Shown here piece after piece: positions 27,481 to 36,510 of a DNA stretch of 64,000 nt. Under the pieces are notes generated by a model. It was not told where the DNA came from. It worked only from the letters and a program-made list of their open reading frames with translations, and did no database searches. Position 1 is the first letter of the stretch, and each line of letters starts with the position of its first letter. The DNA lies in contig NZ_JAGEVF010000002.1 in assembly GCF_017581965.1 (NCBI RefSeq), positions 62,001 through 126,000 on the forward strand. Reading direction: 5' to 3'. The stretch is from Winogradskyella pelagia. Lineage in GTDB: Bacteria > Bacteroidota > Bacteroidia > Flavobacteriales > Flavobacteriaceae. A program made the position numbers and the translations under genes.

Positions 27481-29415
27481 ATGAAGAAATTACTCTTTTG
27501 CATAAGCTTACTCATGTTAGCTTGTAGCAGTAACAAAAAGGAAGATGATACATTAGTATCAAATACTTCGGATTTTATAGAAATTAATGACATTGAGCGG
27601 ATTGAACCACCAAATTGGTGGGTTGATTTTAAAAATGATAGCTTACAACTTTTGGTTAAGCATCCAAATATTTCAGAATATAAACCAAGCATAAATTATT
27701 CAGGAGTAAAGATTAACAAGGTTTCAAAAGGCAACAATAGTGATAACTATGTATTTATTGATTTAGATATCTCTAAAGCCGTGGCAACGAAGTTTAATAT
27801 TTCATTTAAAAACGATACCGGTGAGGAGTTAATCGCGACTTACGAGTTTAAAGAACGTGTAAAACCAGCCGATGAGTATATAGGTTTCAATAGTAGTGAT
27901 GCCATTTACTTAATTACACCAGACCGTTTTGCCAATGCCAATCCAGAAAACGATTCAGTAGAAACAATGAATGAGCAAGGTACTGATAGAACTGATGGTT
28001 ATGCGCGACACGGAGGTGATTTACAGGGTATTATTAATCACGTAGATTATATTGACAATCTTGGATTTACAGCGGTTTGGCCTTGTCCAGTATTGACTAA
28101 CGATATGCCTCAAGGCTCATATCATGGCTATGCTATTACGGATTATTATGAGGTTGACCCAAGATTTGGTACAACTAAAGATTATATTCAATTGGCAGAT
28201 GAGTTGAGGAAAAGAGATATGAAATTAGTAATGGACCAAGTGGCTAACCATTGTGGATTAGAGCATTGGTGGATGAAAGATTTACCATTTACAGATTGGG
28301 TCAACTATCAAGACTATTATGAAGAGCATATTGATAATTGGAATAGAGAAACAGTGATTCGCTCGTCCCATCGTCGCACAACCAATCAAGATGCTTATGC
28401 ATCAAAGAAAGACCAAAAAGACATGTCTGATGGATGGTTTGTAAAGGGTATGCCAGATTTAAACCAAGGCAACCCTTTTATGGCCAATTATATCATTCAA
28501 AATAGTATTTGGTGGATAGAAACCTTAGGGCTTGGGGGTATTCGTCAAGATACGTATCCGTATCCAGACAAGGATTTTATGAGCGATTGGGCTGGTGCAA
28601 TAATGACTGAGTATCCAAACTTTAATATTGTTGGAGAAGAATGGTCTAGCAATCCGCTTTTAATTGCCTATTGGCAAGATGGTAAAGACAATGCCGATGG
28701 TTATGATAGCAACTTGCGGTCTACTATGGATTTCGCCATGCAGGAAAAAGTAGTTGCAGGACTTAAAAATGACGAAACTTGGGGTACAGGTTTAAAGGAG
28801 ATATATGTGGCCTTGGCAAACGATTTTCATTATAAACGACCTGAAGACATTATGGTATTCCCTGATAACCACGATATGAGTCGCATCTTTACGCAAATGG
28901 ATGGTGATATTACTAATACCAAAATGGCATTAAGTTATTTATCAGTTTTACCAAGAACATTTCAAATGTATTACGGTACCGAGATTCTAATGGATGATTT
29001 TGCCAAACCAGGCGATCATGGTTTAATTCGCACAGATTTTCCTGGAGGTTGGGCAAATGACACAACAAACGCTTTTACTGGCGAAAATCTTGCAGAGTCT
29101 AAAAAAGACATGCAATCTTTCATTTCTAACCTTCTTAATTTCAGGAAATCATCTGAAGCTATTCATTCTGGTAAAACACTACATTTTGCACCAGAAGACA
29201 ACACTTATGTTTTGGCACGCTATAATGAGAATGAAACTGTAGTTCATATTCTGAATAAAAATGAAAATCCTTTTGATTTACAATTAGACTGTTTTGAAGA
29301 ATTAAATCTCAACGGTAAGACGCTTAAAAATATACAAACAGGAAAGACTATTCAATGGTCAGATATGCTCACACTAGATAAAAAAGGCAGTTATTTATTC
29401 ACTACAAAACTATAA
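27481..29415 (+). CDS. GH13 lipoprotein, neopullulanase/cyclomaltodextrinase-like (SusA-like)
   Basis: A 644-residue alpha-glucan hydrolase with lipobox LMLAC (C15). N-terminal beta-sandwich (about 35-130, PPNWWVDFKNDSLQLLVKHP) typical of cyclomaltodextrinase/SusA enzymes. The catalytic barrel starts at AIYLITPDRFANANPEND (141 onwards). Nucleophile D357 (GGIRQDTYPY), acid/base E386 (NIVGEEW), transition-state Asp in FPDNHDMSRIF. A C-terminal beta-domain ends the protein. It would split maltodextrins in the periplasm or at the surface. It starts 4 bases after the sulfatase stop and ends 2 bases before the esterase. Confidence 0.93.
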   Translation: MKKLLFCISLLMLACSSNKKEDDTLVSNTSDFIEINDIERIEPPNWWVDFKNDSLQLLVKHPNISEYKPSINYSGVKINKVSKGNNSDNYVFIDLDISKAVATKFNISFKNDTGEELIATYEFKERVKPADEYIGFNSSDAIYLITPDRFANANPENDSVETMNEQGTDRTDGYARHGGDLQGIINHVDYIDNLGFTAVWPCPVLTNDMPQGSYHGYAITDYYEVDPRFGTTKDYIQLADELRKRDMKLVMDQVANHCGLEHWWMKDLPFTDWVNYQDYYEEHIDNWNRETVIRSSHRRTTNQDAYASKKDQKDMSDGWFVKGMPDLNQGNPFMANYIIQNSIWWIETLGLGGIRQDTYPYPDKDFMSDWAGAIMTEYPNFNIVGEEWSSNPLLIAYWQDGKDNADGYDSNLRSTMDFAMQEKVVAGLKNDETWGTGLKEIYVALANDFHYKRPEDIMVFPDNHDMSRIFTQMDGDITNTKMALSYLSVLPRTFQMYYGTEILMDDFAKPGDHGLIRTDFPGGWANDTTNAFTGENLAESKKDMQSFISNLLNFRKSSEAIHSGKTLHFAPEDNTYVLARYNENETVVHILNKNENPFDLQLDCFEELNLNGKTLKNIQTGKTIQWSDMLTLDKKGSYLFTTKL

Positions 29416-29417
29416 TC

Positions 29418-30395
29418 ATGAAAAAGTGGGTGTATATTTTTTCTGTTGTTTTTGTAATTTTTTCATGTAAAAATGAAAAGGAGGAATGGAATACTTCACT
29501 AAACGATTTGACCATTTCCGAAGTTAAATTTGTAAAGCTTGATTCAGCGATACTGGCTTCAGGACGATTATTTAGAGCAGACAGTTTCCCTTCACAATAC
29601 ATTACTCCAAGACCAGTAGATATTTGGTTACCAAAAGACTACTCTACAAATAGAAAATATAGTGTGTTGTATATGCACGATGGACAAATGCTATTTGATA
29701 GTACAACAACTTGGAATAAACAAGAATGGAAAGTAGATGAATGGGCAACACAACTAATGGGAGAGGATAAAACCAAAGATTTTATAGTAGTTGCTGTTCA
29801 TAATATTCCTAAAATTCGCTGGAAAGATTTATTTCCTCAAAAGGCTTTTGAATTTTTAGATGATACAATTCAGAAGAAGCTGATAGAAGAAGCTGTCAAT
29901 GCGAATATGGACCCAGAGTTCAATGGTGATAATTATTTAAGGTTTATTGTAGATGAATTAAAGCCAAGTATTGATAATTCATATTCTGTTCATACAGATA
30001 AGAATAACACCTATGTTATGGGTTCAAGTATGGGCGGCTTAATGTCCATGTATGCAATTAGTGAATACCCAATGATATTTGGCGGCGCAGGATGTTTATC
30101 CACTCATTGGGTAGGTGCAGCACCTAGAAAAGATAATCCGCTGCCTGAGGCTATTTTTAGTTATATGGAAGAGAATTTTCCTAAGGCCGGAAATCATAAG
30201 GTGTATTTCGATTATGGAAATAAAACCTTGGACCAATTTTATCCGCAATACGCACCAAGAGTTGATAGAATTTTAAAGGCGAAAGGGTATACAGAGTCGA
30301 ATTCTAAAAACTTATTTTTTGAAGGTACGGACCATTCTGAAAATTCATGGAATAAGCGTTTGGATCAACCATTACTATTTTTATTAGGGAAATAA
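29418..30395 (+). CDS. Esterase-family alpha/beta hydrolase, lipoprotein
   Basis: A 325-residue protein of the putative-esterase (esterase D / CE1-like) type. Lipobox VIFSC (C17) followed by KNEKEE. Nucleophile elbow GSSMGGLMSMYAIS near residue 197. The acid is probably in YFDYGNKTLDQFYPQY and the His in FEGTDHSENSW near the C-terminus. VLYMHDGQMLFDSTTTWNKQEW near 75 is typical of the family. Its ATG is 2 bases after the GH13 stop. A polysaccharide acyl ester is a plausible substrate given the operon, but relatives include enterochelin-type esterases, so the substrate is open. Confidence 0.87.
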   Translation: MKKWVYIFSVVFVIFSCKNEKEEWNTSLNDLTISEVKFVKLDSAILASGRLFRADSFPSQYITPRPVDIWLPKDYSTNRKYSVLYMHDGQMLFDSTTTWNKQEWKVDEWATQLMGEDKTKDFIVVAVHNIPKIRWKDLFPQKAFEFLDDTIQKKLIEEAVNANMDPEFNGDNYLRFIVDELKPSIDNSYSVHTDKNNTYVMGSSMGGLMSMYAISEYPMIFGGAGCLSTHWVGAAPRKDNPLPEAIFSYMEENFPKAGNHKVYFDYGNKTLDQFYPQYAPRVDRILKAKGYTESNSKNLFFEGTDHSENSWNKRLDQPLLFLLGK

Positions 30396-30398
30396 TAC

Positions 30399-30427
30399 GT
30401 CATTCTGAACTTATTTTAGAATCGCAT
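30399..30427 (+). repeat. Short dispersed-type palindromic element (GTCATTCTGAAC type)
   Basis: GTCATTCTGAAC starts this element; ATTCT and AGAAT form its inverted ends. It resembles a short intergenic repeat common in flavobacterial genomes (family recalled from memory). It fills most of the 43-base gap between the esterase and GH31 genes. A second, differently built copy lies at 32879-32919. Confidence 0.55.
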
Positions 30428-30438
30428 AAAGCAAATAA

Positions 30439-32871
30439 ATGAAACAATTTTTTATATACATATCGATTGTACTAGTCACCTTCTCGATTAATGCTCAAAA
30501 CCCAAACCGAATTTATAAGTCACACAACGAAGAAAGCAATGTGTTTTCAGTTACAACAAATGATGGGAAATACATTTTTCAATTTTATTCTGAAGCCATT
30601 TTAGAAACGACCTTTATTCCTAAAGGCGAGACAAATATCAAAGCGTCACATGCGGTGGTAATGCCACCAGAAATTATCGAAACAACTTATAAGTATGTAG
30701 GTAACAACATTACATATGGGAGTAAAGGCCTATCCGTAACTATTACTACTGAACCCTTTCAAGTGAGTTATAAGTACAAGGGCGAATCCATAATTTCCGA
30801 AAAGCGAGGTTACTATAAAAACGAGCACCAACCTATGGACATGGTCAATGGTAATATTATTGCCGATTCCACAGAAAAAATAGAATTCAATTTAACAAAG
30901 GATGAGGTCTTATATGGCGGTGGTTCCAGAGCGTTGGGAATGAACCGCAGAGGCAACCGGTTGCCCTTGTTCAATCGGGCACATTACGGTTATGAAACGG
31001 AATCCAAGTTGATGAACTACACCATGCCAATCGTATTATCATCCAATAAATACATGATTCATTTTGATAATGCACCAGTTGGGTATTTGGATTTAGATAG
31101 CAAAGGCGATAATACCTTGACTTATGAAACGATTTCAGGCAGAAAAACATATCAGGTGGTAGCAGGTGACTCGTGGTACGATATCATGGATAATTATACG
31201 GAGTTAACAGGAAAACAACCGATGTTACCACGTTGGGCGTTGGGTAATTTTTCAAGTCGATTCGGCTATCATTCGCAAGAAGAAGTAGAAATGACCATTG
31301 ATAAATTTAAAGAAGAAAACATTCCTGTAGATGCGATTATTCTCGATTTATATTGGTTTGGAAAAGACATAAAAGGGACGATGGGCAATCTAGAATTTCA
31401 TAAAGATTCGTTTCCAAATCCTAAGCAAATGGTGCAAGACTTAAAGTCTAAAAATGTGGAAACTATTCTCATAACCGAACCTTTCATTCTAACCAATTCA
31501 AAAAAATGGAATGAAGCTGTTGAAGAAAATATCTTAGCAAAAGATTCCATTGGTAATCCTGCTAAATACGATTTCTATTTTGGCAATACAGGCATTATAG
31601 ATATTTACAATGAAAAAGGTAATGCATGGTTCAAAAATATTTATAAAGATTTATCTAAACTGGGAGTTACAGGATTTTGGGGTGACTTAGGTGAACCAGA
31701 AGTGCATCCACATTGGGTGCAACATGCCACAGGTTCTTCTCAAGAGGTTCATAACACCTATGGTCATGATTGGGCAAAATTGGTCTATGAAGCGAGCTTA
31801 GAGGCCAATCCAGAATTACGACCATTTATATTAATGCGTGCTGGTTATTCTGGAAGTCAGCATTATGGTTTAATTCCTTGGTCTGGAGATGTGAGTAGAA
31901 GTTGGGGAGGCTTACAATCACAACCCGAAATTGCAATACAAATGGCAATGCAAGGTTTAGGGTATATGCATAGCGATTTGGGCGGATTTGCAGGAGCTAA
32001 TTTAGATGATGAATTATACGCACGATGGTTACAATACGGAGTTTTTCAACCTATTTACAGACCACACGCACAAGAAGATGTGCCAAGTGAGCCAGTATTC
32101 AGAAGTGAAAAAGCAAAAAATTTAGCCAGTTTTGCTATTGAAATGCGTTACCGTATGTTGCCCTATAATTATCATTTAATGGCAGAAAATCATATTGAAG
32201 GGAAACCTTTAATGCGCCCTTTATTTTTTGAAGAACCTGATAACCAAGAATTATTTGATTATTCCGAAACCTATCTTTGGGGTAATGATATTTTAGTAGC
32301 ACCCGTTTTAGAAGCAGGTAAAGACGTGCAAAATGTTTATTTCCCAAAAACCTCGTATTGGTTCAACATAGAAAATGATGACATCATTGAAGGTGGACAA
32401 ACAAAAGGTATACAAACACATCCAGCTTATATTCCAACTTATGTTAGAGCAGGCGCCTTTATTCCACTGGCTAAGTCGATGCAATCTACAAAGGAGTACG
32501 ACGCTAACTTTATTCAATTACAGTATTATCATCATGAATCAGTTGAAGAATCAGAACGAGATTTTTACTTCGATGATGGGAAAACCGTTAATGCCATCGA
32601 AAAGGAACAATTTCAAATTCTAGAATTTGAAGCTGAAAAAGAAAGACGTTGGTTAGAAATTGAATTTGAAGCTGAAAATGGAAATAATTATACAACCGAA
32701 ACAAAAACTATTGAGTTAGTAATTCATAATGTAGATAAAAAACCGAAACGTATAAAAGTTAACAAAGACAAAGTGAACGGCACTTATAATGAAGATTATA
32801 AAACCTTGACTTTAACTGTGACTTGGAATACAAAGGAGGAAAAAGAAGTTAGAATTAAATTGAGCAAATAA
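30439..32871 (+). CDS. GH31 alpha-glucosidase, exported
   Basis: Exo-acting alpha-glucosidase of 810 residues releasing glucose from oligosaccharide non-reducing ends; alpha-1,6 or xylosidase activity is possible in the family. Signal peptide type I ending at SINAQ (residue 20), hence periplasmic. N-terminal sandwich (about 30-240), barrel from about 262. Nucleophile D416 in GFWGDLGEPE, acid/base D484 in PWSGDVSRSWGG. The C-terminal part has the DUF5110-like domain (RAGAFIPLAKSM, DFYFDDGKTV). It belongs to the maltose operon, flanked by two dispersed-type repeats. Confidence 0.93.
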   Translation: MKQFFIYISIVLVTFSINAQNPNRIYKSHNEESNVFSVTTNDGKYIFQFYSEAILETTFIPKGETNIKASHAVVMPPEIIETTYKYVGNNITYGSKGLSVTITTEPFQVSYKYKGESIISEKRGYYKNEHQPMDMVNGNIIADSTEKIEFNLTKDEVLYGGGSRALGMNRRGNRLPLFNRAHYGYETESKLMNYTMPIVLSSNKYMIHFDNAPVGYLDLDSKGDNTLTYETISGRKTYQVVAGDSWYDIMDNYTELTGKQPMLPRWALGNFSSRFGYHSQEEVEMTIDKFKEENIPVDAIILDLYWFGKDIKGTMGNLEFHKDSFPNPKQMVQDLKSKNVETILITEPFILTNSKKWNEAVEENILAKDSIGNPAKYDFYFGNTGIIDIYNEKGNAWFKNIYKDLSKLGVTGFWGDLGEPEVHPHWVQHATGSSQEVHNTYGHDWAKLVYEASLEANPELRPFILMRAGYSGSQHYGLIPWSGDVSRSWGGLQSQPEIAIQMAMQGLGYMHSDLGGFAGANLDDELYARWLQYGVFQPIYRPHAQEDVPSEPVFRSEKAKNLASFAIEMRYRMLPYNYHLMAENHIEGKPLMRPLFFEEPDNQELFDYSETYLWGNDILVAPVLEAGKDVQNVYFPKTSYWFNIENDDIIEGGQTKGIQTHPAYIPTYVRAGAFIPLAKSMQSTKEYDANFIQLQYYHHESVEESERDFYFDDGKTVNAIEKEQFQILEFEAEKERRWLEIEFEAENGNNYTTETKTIELVIHNVDKKPKRIKVNKDKVNGTYNEDYKTLTLTVTWNTKEEKEVRIKLSK

Positions 32872-32878
32872 TTATTTT

Positions 32879-32919
32879 GTCATTTCGACAGAGCGAAGCA
32901 TGAGCGACGAGAAATCTCA
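32879..32919 (+). repeat. Short dispersed-type repeat (GTCATTTCGACAG type)
   Basis: GTCATTTCGACAGAGCGAAG starts the element and GACGAGAAATCTCA ends it; ATTTC and GAAAT are inverted ends around GAGCG repeats. It fills the gap between GH31 and the following GH13 inside the operon. Similar sequences occur many times in flavobacterial genomes (from memory), but copy number cannot be seen here. Confidence 0.6.
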
Positions 32920-32937
32920 TAATTGAAGACACAAAAC

Positions 32938-34830
32938 ATGAAGAAACAAATTCTTTCCATATTAACACTTGCACTATTAACTATAGTAGGATGCAAAAAC
33001 GAACCAAAAGAACAACCCACAACAAGCAACTCTGTTGAAGACATGAAAACCCATATGAAGAAAAAAGAAGTCGTCTATCAAGTATTCACGCGTTTATTTG
33101 GAAACACTAATACCAACAACAAACCTTGGGGAACACTTGAAGAAAATGGCGTTGGAAAGTTTAATGATTTCACGGAAAAAGCCTTGGCTGAAATCAAAGA
33201 TTTAGGTGTTACCCATATTTGGTACACTGGCGTGCCACATCACGATGTCATTACAGATTATACTAAATATGGCATCTCAAACGACGACCCAGATATCGTT
33301 AAAGGTCGCGCAGGCTCGCCTTATGCGGTTAAGGATTATTATAATGTTAATCCAGATTTAGCCGAAAATGTTGACAACCGATTACAAGAGTTTGAAGCTT
33401 TAATCGAACGTACCCATAAAGCTGGATTAAAGTTGTTAATCGATATTGTGCCCAACCATGTCGCACGAAATTATCAAAGTTTAACCAATCCAGAGGGAAC
33501 TTCAGATTTTGGCGCCGAAGATAATAAGTCAGTGACTTACGACGTTAACAACAACTTCTATTACAATCCCGGCGAAGCCTTTAAAGTCCCAGAATGGAAA
33601 AATGGCTATCAACCCTTAGGTGGTGAAGACCACCCAATGGCAGACGGTAAGTTTGATGAAAATCCCGCAAAATGGACAGGTAATGGTTCACGTGCGTCAC
33701 AACCCGACATGAATGATTGGTACGAAACTGTTAAGGTTAACTATGGTGTAAGTCCTGATGGACAAAAAGATTTTAATGAATTACCAGAAGGTTTTGACAA
33801 CGAAGATTACAAAACACATTTTGAATTTTGGAGCGATAAAACCGTTCCAAGTTCTTGGATAAAATTCAAGGACATAGCCTTGTACTGGACAGCAAAAGGT
33901 GTGGATGGCTTCCGCTTTGATATGGCAGAAATGGTACCAGTCGAGTTTTGGAGTTATATGAATTCACACATCAAAATGAAAAACCCAGATGCCTTTTTAT
34001 TAGCTGAAGTATATAATCCAGCAATGTATCGCGATTACATTAAAAAAGGTAAAATGGATTATTTGTATGACAAGGTTCAGTTGTACGATACTTTAAAACA
34101 CGTGATGCAAGGCCATGGAAAAACCGATAATGTGCCTCCAATTTTTGATGATTTAGCTGATATTGAACATCACATGCTTCACTTTTTAGAAAATCATGAT
34201 GAGCAACGTATTGCTAGTCCTGATTTTGCAGGTAGTGCTGAAAAAGGTAAACCAGCAATGGTGGTTTCGGCAACATCAACAACGGCACCAACTATGGTGT
34301 ATTTCGGTCAAGAATTTGGCGAACCAGGTGCTGAAGATTTAGGCTTTGGTGACCCAACACGCACATCAATTTTCGATTATGGGTCCGTACCAAGTATGGT
34401 GCGTTGGGTCAATAACAAACAGTTTGACGGCGGCCAATCGACAAAAGAAGAAAAAGAACTTCGGGATTTTTACAAACGCTTGTTGAATTTCACGATTAAC
34501 AGCTCTGCATTAATGGGAGACTATCAAGATATTCATTTGTATAATCAACAGAATACCGAATGGTATAATGATAAGGTCTTAAGTTTTGTGCGTTGGTCGG
34601 ATGATGAACGATTAATCATCATTTCAAATTTCAATGCAGAGAATACCTATGGATTTGAGCTACAATTACCAGAAGGTTTGGTGCAAAAACTAAATTTGAA
34701 AGATGGCGAATTCCAAGTCATAGACCAGTTATACGATGAATATAATTCCACCTTAAACGTTGAAAATGGAAAGGCTTCTGTTCGTATAGATATAAAACCT
34801 TTAGAATCCTTTATTTTAAAAATAAGCTAG
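32938..34830 (+). CDS. GH13 alpha-amylase-family lipoprotein
   Basis: About 630 residues; ATG at 32938 chosen because it begins the signal peptide (MKKQILSILTLALL), whereas the upstream TTG at 32923 lies at the edge of the repeat. Lipobox IVGC (C19) followed by KNEPKEQ. Barrel motifs: VVYQVFTRLFGN (start), LLIDIVPNHVARNY (region I), GVDGFRFDMAEM with the nucleophile Asp, AFLLAEVYNP with the acid/base Glu, and LHFLENHDEQRI with the final His-Asp. Exact specificity (amylase, glucosidase, pullulanase) cannot be judged. Second of three GH13 lipoproteins in this operon; the next gene starts 4 bases after its stop. Confidence 0.92.
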   Translation: MKKQILSILTLALLTIVGCKNEPKEQPTTSNSVEDMKTHMKKKEVVYQVFTRLFGNTNTNNKPWGTLEENGVGKFNDFTEKALAEIKDLGVTHIWYTGVPHHDVITDYTKYGISNDDPDIVKGRAGSPYAVKDYYNVNPDLAENVDNRLQEFEALIERTHKAGLKLLIDIVPNHVARNYQSLTNPEGTSDFGAEDNKSVTYDVNNNFYYNPGEAFKVPEWKNGYQPLGGEDHPMADGKFDENPAKWTGNGSRASQPDMNDWYETVKVNYGVSPDGQKDFNELPEGFDNEDYKTHFEFWSDKTVPSSWIKFKDIALYWTAKGVDGFRFDMAEMVPVEFWSYMNSHIKMKNPDAFLLAEVYNPAMYRDYIKKGKMDYLYDKVQLYDTLKHVMQGHGKTDNVPPIFDDLADIEHHMLHFLENHDEQRIASPDFAGSAEKGKPAMVVSATSTTAPTMVYFGQEFGEPGAEDLGFGDPTRTSIFDYGSVPSMVRWVNNKQFDGGQSTKEEKELRDFYKRLLNFTINSSALMGDYQDIHLYNQQNTEWYNDKVLSFVRWSDDERLIIISNFNAENTYGFELQLPEGLVQKLNLKDGEFQVIDQLYDEYNSTLNVENGKASVRIDIKPLESFILKIS

Positions 34831-34834
34831 TAAT

Positions 34835-36508
34835 ATGATGAAACAACTTCTTATCCTAATTCTAATTAGCACTATGCTATCAAACTGTAAAGACAAACCT
34901 AAATCTGAAGACATTAAGGCACATGTTGAAGAGCCAACAGTTGATAATGTTCCTTTCGATTGGAAAGGCGCCAATGTCTATTTTTTATTGACAGACCGAT
35001 TCAATAATGGCGATACTTCTAACGATATTAATTTTGAAAGAACCAAAGAAACAGCAGTACTTCGCGGTTTTGAAGGTGGCGATATCAAAGGTGTTACCCA
35101 AAAGGTGAAAGAAGGCTATTTTACCGATTTAGGGATTAATGCTATTTGGATGACACCTATAGTTGAACAAATTCATGGCGCAACCAATGAAGGCACAGGG
35201 AATACCTATGGATTCCATGGGTATTGGGCAAAAGACTGGACAGCAATTGACCCTAACTATGGTACTAAAGAAGATTTACATGAATTGGTAAAAGAAGCCC
35301 ACTCAAAAGGAATTAGAATTCTTTTAGATGCTGTGATTAACCACACTGGGCCAGTAACAGAAAAAGACCCAGTATGGCCAAATGATTGGGTACGCACAGA
35401 CAAGCAATGTAGCTATGATAATTATGAAAATACAGTGAGTTGTACGTTAGTGGCGAATCTTCCTGATATAAGAACAGAGTCTAATGAGAATGTGGATTTA
35501 CCACCTCAATTAGTTGAAAAATGGAAAGCAGAAGGACGCTATGAACAAGAAGTTAAAGAACTAGATGAATTTTTTGAAAGAACTGGTCATCCACGCGCCC
35601 CACGATTTTACATCATGAAATGGTTAACCGATTATATCACGGAGTTTGGTGTTGATGGTTACCGTTGCGATACAGTGAAGCATACAGAACCTTTTGTTTG
35701 GGAAGAATTTAAAACTGAATGTGATTATGCATTTGCTGAATATAAATCAAACAACCCAGAAAAGGTATTAGATGATAACGATTTCTACTTGGTTGGTGAA
35801 GTTTATAATTATAGCATTTCAGCAGGAAAAGCGTTTGATTTTGGCGATAAAAAAGTCAACTACTTTGACAATATGTTCACAAGTCAAATCAATTTTGAAT
35901 TTAAGTGGAACGCCAAGCAGATGAAAATAGAGAAGCTGTTTTCTAAATATAACGAAATACTACAAACCGACTTAAAAGGCTTTAGCGTGCTCAATTATAT
36001 GAGCTCTCACGATGATGGTAGCCCATTTGATCCAATGCGTAAAAAACCTTTAGAAACGGCCACGAAATTACTATTGGCTCCTGGAGCATCACAAGTCTAT
36101 TATGGTGATGAGCTTGCTCGGATTTTAAAAGTTGACGGTGCTGAAGGTGATGCCAACTTACGTTCCTTTATGAAATGGGAAGATAAAGTTAACAATTCAG
36201 AAATCCTTTCACATTGGCAAAAGTTAGGTCAGTTTAGAGCCAAACATCCTGCCGTTGGTGCTGGTGAGCATCAAATGCTTTCTGAATCGCCATATTTATT
36301 CAAAAGAACCTATAAAAAAGGCGATGTCAATGATGTTGTGGCTGTAGGTTTAGAATTGGGTGTTGGTGAAAAGGCTTTAGATGTATCACAAGTCTATAAA
36401 GATGGCACTGCGCTTCACGATGCGTATTCCAATCAAGATGTTACGGTTGTAGATGGAAAAGTCAAAATCAATTCAGAATTTGATATCGTATTACTTGAAA
36501 AGAAATAG
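34835..36508 (+). CDS. GH13 alpha-amylase lipoprotein
   Basis: A 557-residue alpha-amylase-type enzyme with lipobox LSNC followed by KDKPKSED. Barrel motifs: NVYFLLTDRFNNGDTSND near residue 48, LLDAVINHTGPV (region I), GVDGYRCDTVKHTEPF with the nucleophile Asp, FYLVGEVYNYS with the acid/base Glu, and NYMSSHDDGSPF with the conserved His-Asp. The layout is like cytoplasmic/periplasmic maltogenic or CGTase-type GH13 enzymes without starch-binding modules. It would trim maltodextrin. It sits 4 bases after the previous GH13 and 2 bases before the GH97 gene. Confidence 0.93.
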   Translation: MMKQLLILILISTMLSNCKDKPKSEDIKAHVEEPTVDNVPFDWKGANVYFLLTDRFNNGDTSNDINFERTKETAVLRGFEGGDIKGVTQKVKEGYFTDLGINAIWMTPIVEQIHGATNEGTGNTYGFHGYWAKDWTAIDPNYGTKEDLHELVKEAHSKGIRILLDAVINHTGPVTEKDPVWPNDWVRTDKQCSYDNYENTVSCTLVANLPDIRTESNENVDLPPQLVEKWKAEGRYEQEVKELDEFFERTGHPRAPRFYIMKWLTDYITEFGVDGYRCDTVKHTEPFVWEEFKTECDYAFAEYKSNNPEKVLDDNDFYLVGEVYNYSISAGKAFDFGDKKVNYFDNMFTSQINFEFKWNAKQMKIEKLFSKYNEILQTDLKGFSVLNYMSSHDDGSPFDPMRKKPLETATKLLLAPGASQVYYGDELARILKVDGAEGDANLRSFMKWEDKVNNSEILSHWQKLGQFRAKHPAVGAGEHQMLSESPYLFKRTYKKGDVNDVVAVGLELGVGEKALDVSQVYKDGTALHDAYSNQDVTVVDGKVKINSEFDIVLLEKK

Positions 36509-36510
36509 AC

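Noticed and set aside
32923..32937. TTG start of the second GH13 lipoprotein
   Set aside because: It lies beside the dispersed repeat; the ATG at 32938 starts a clean lipoprotein signal peptide.
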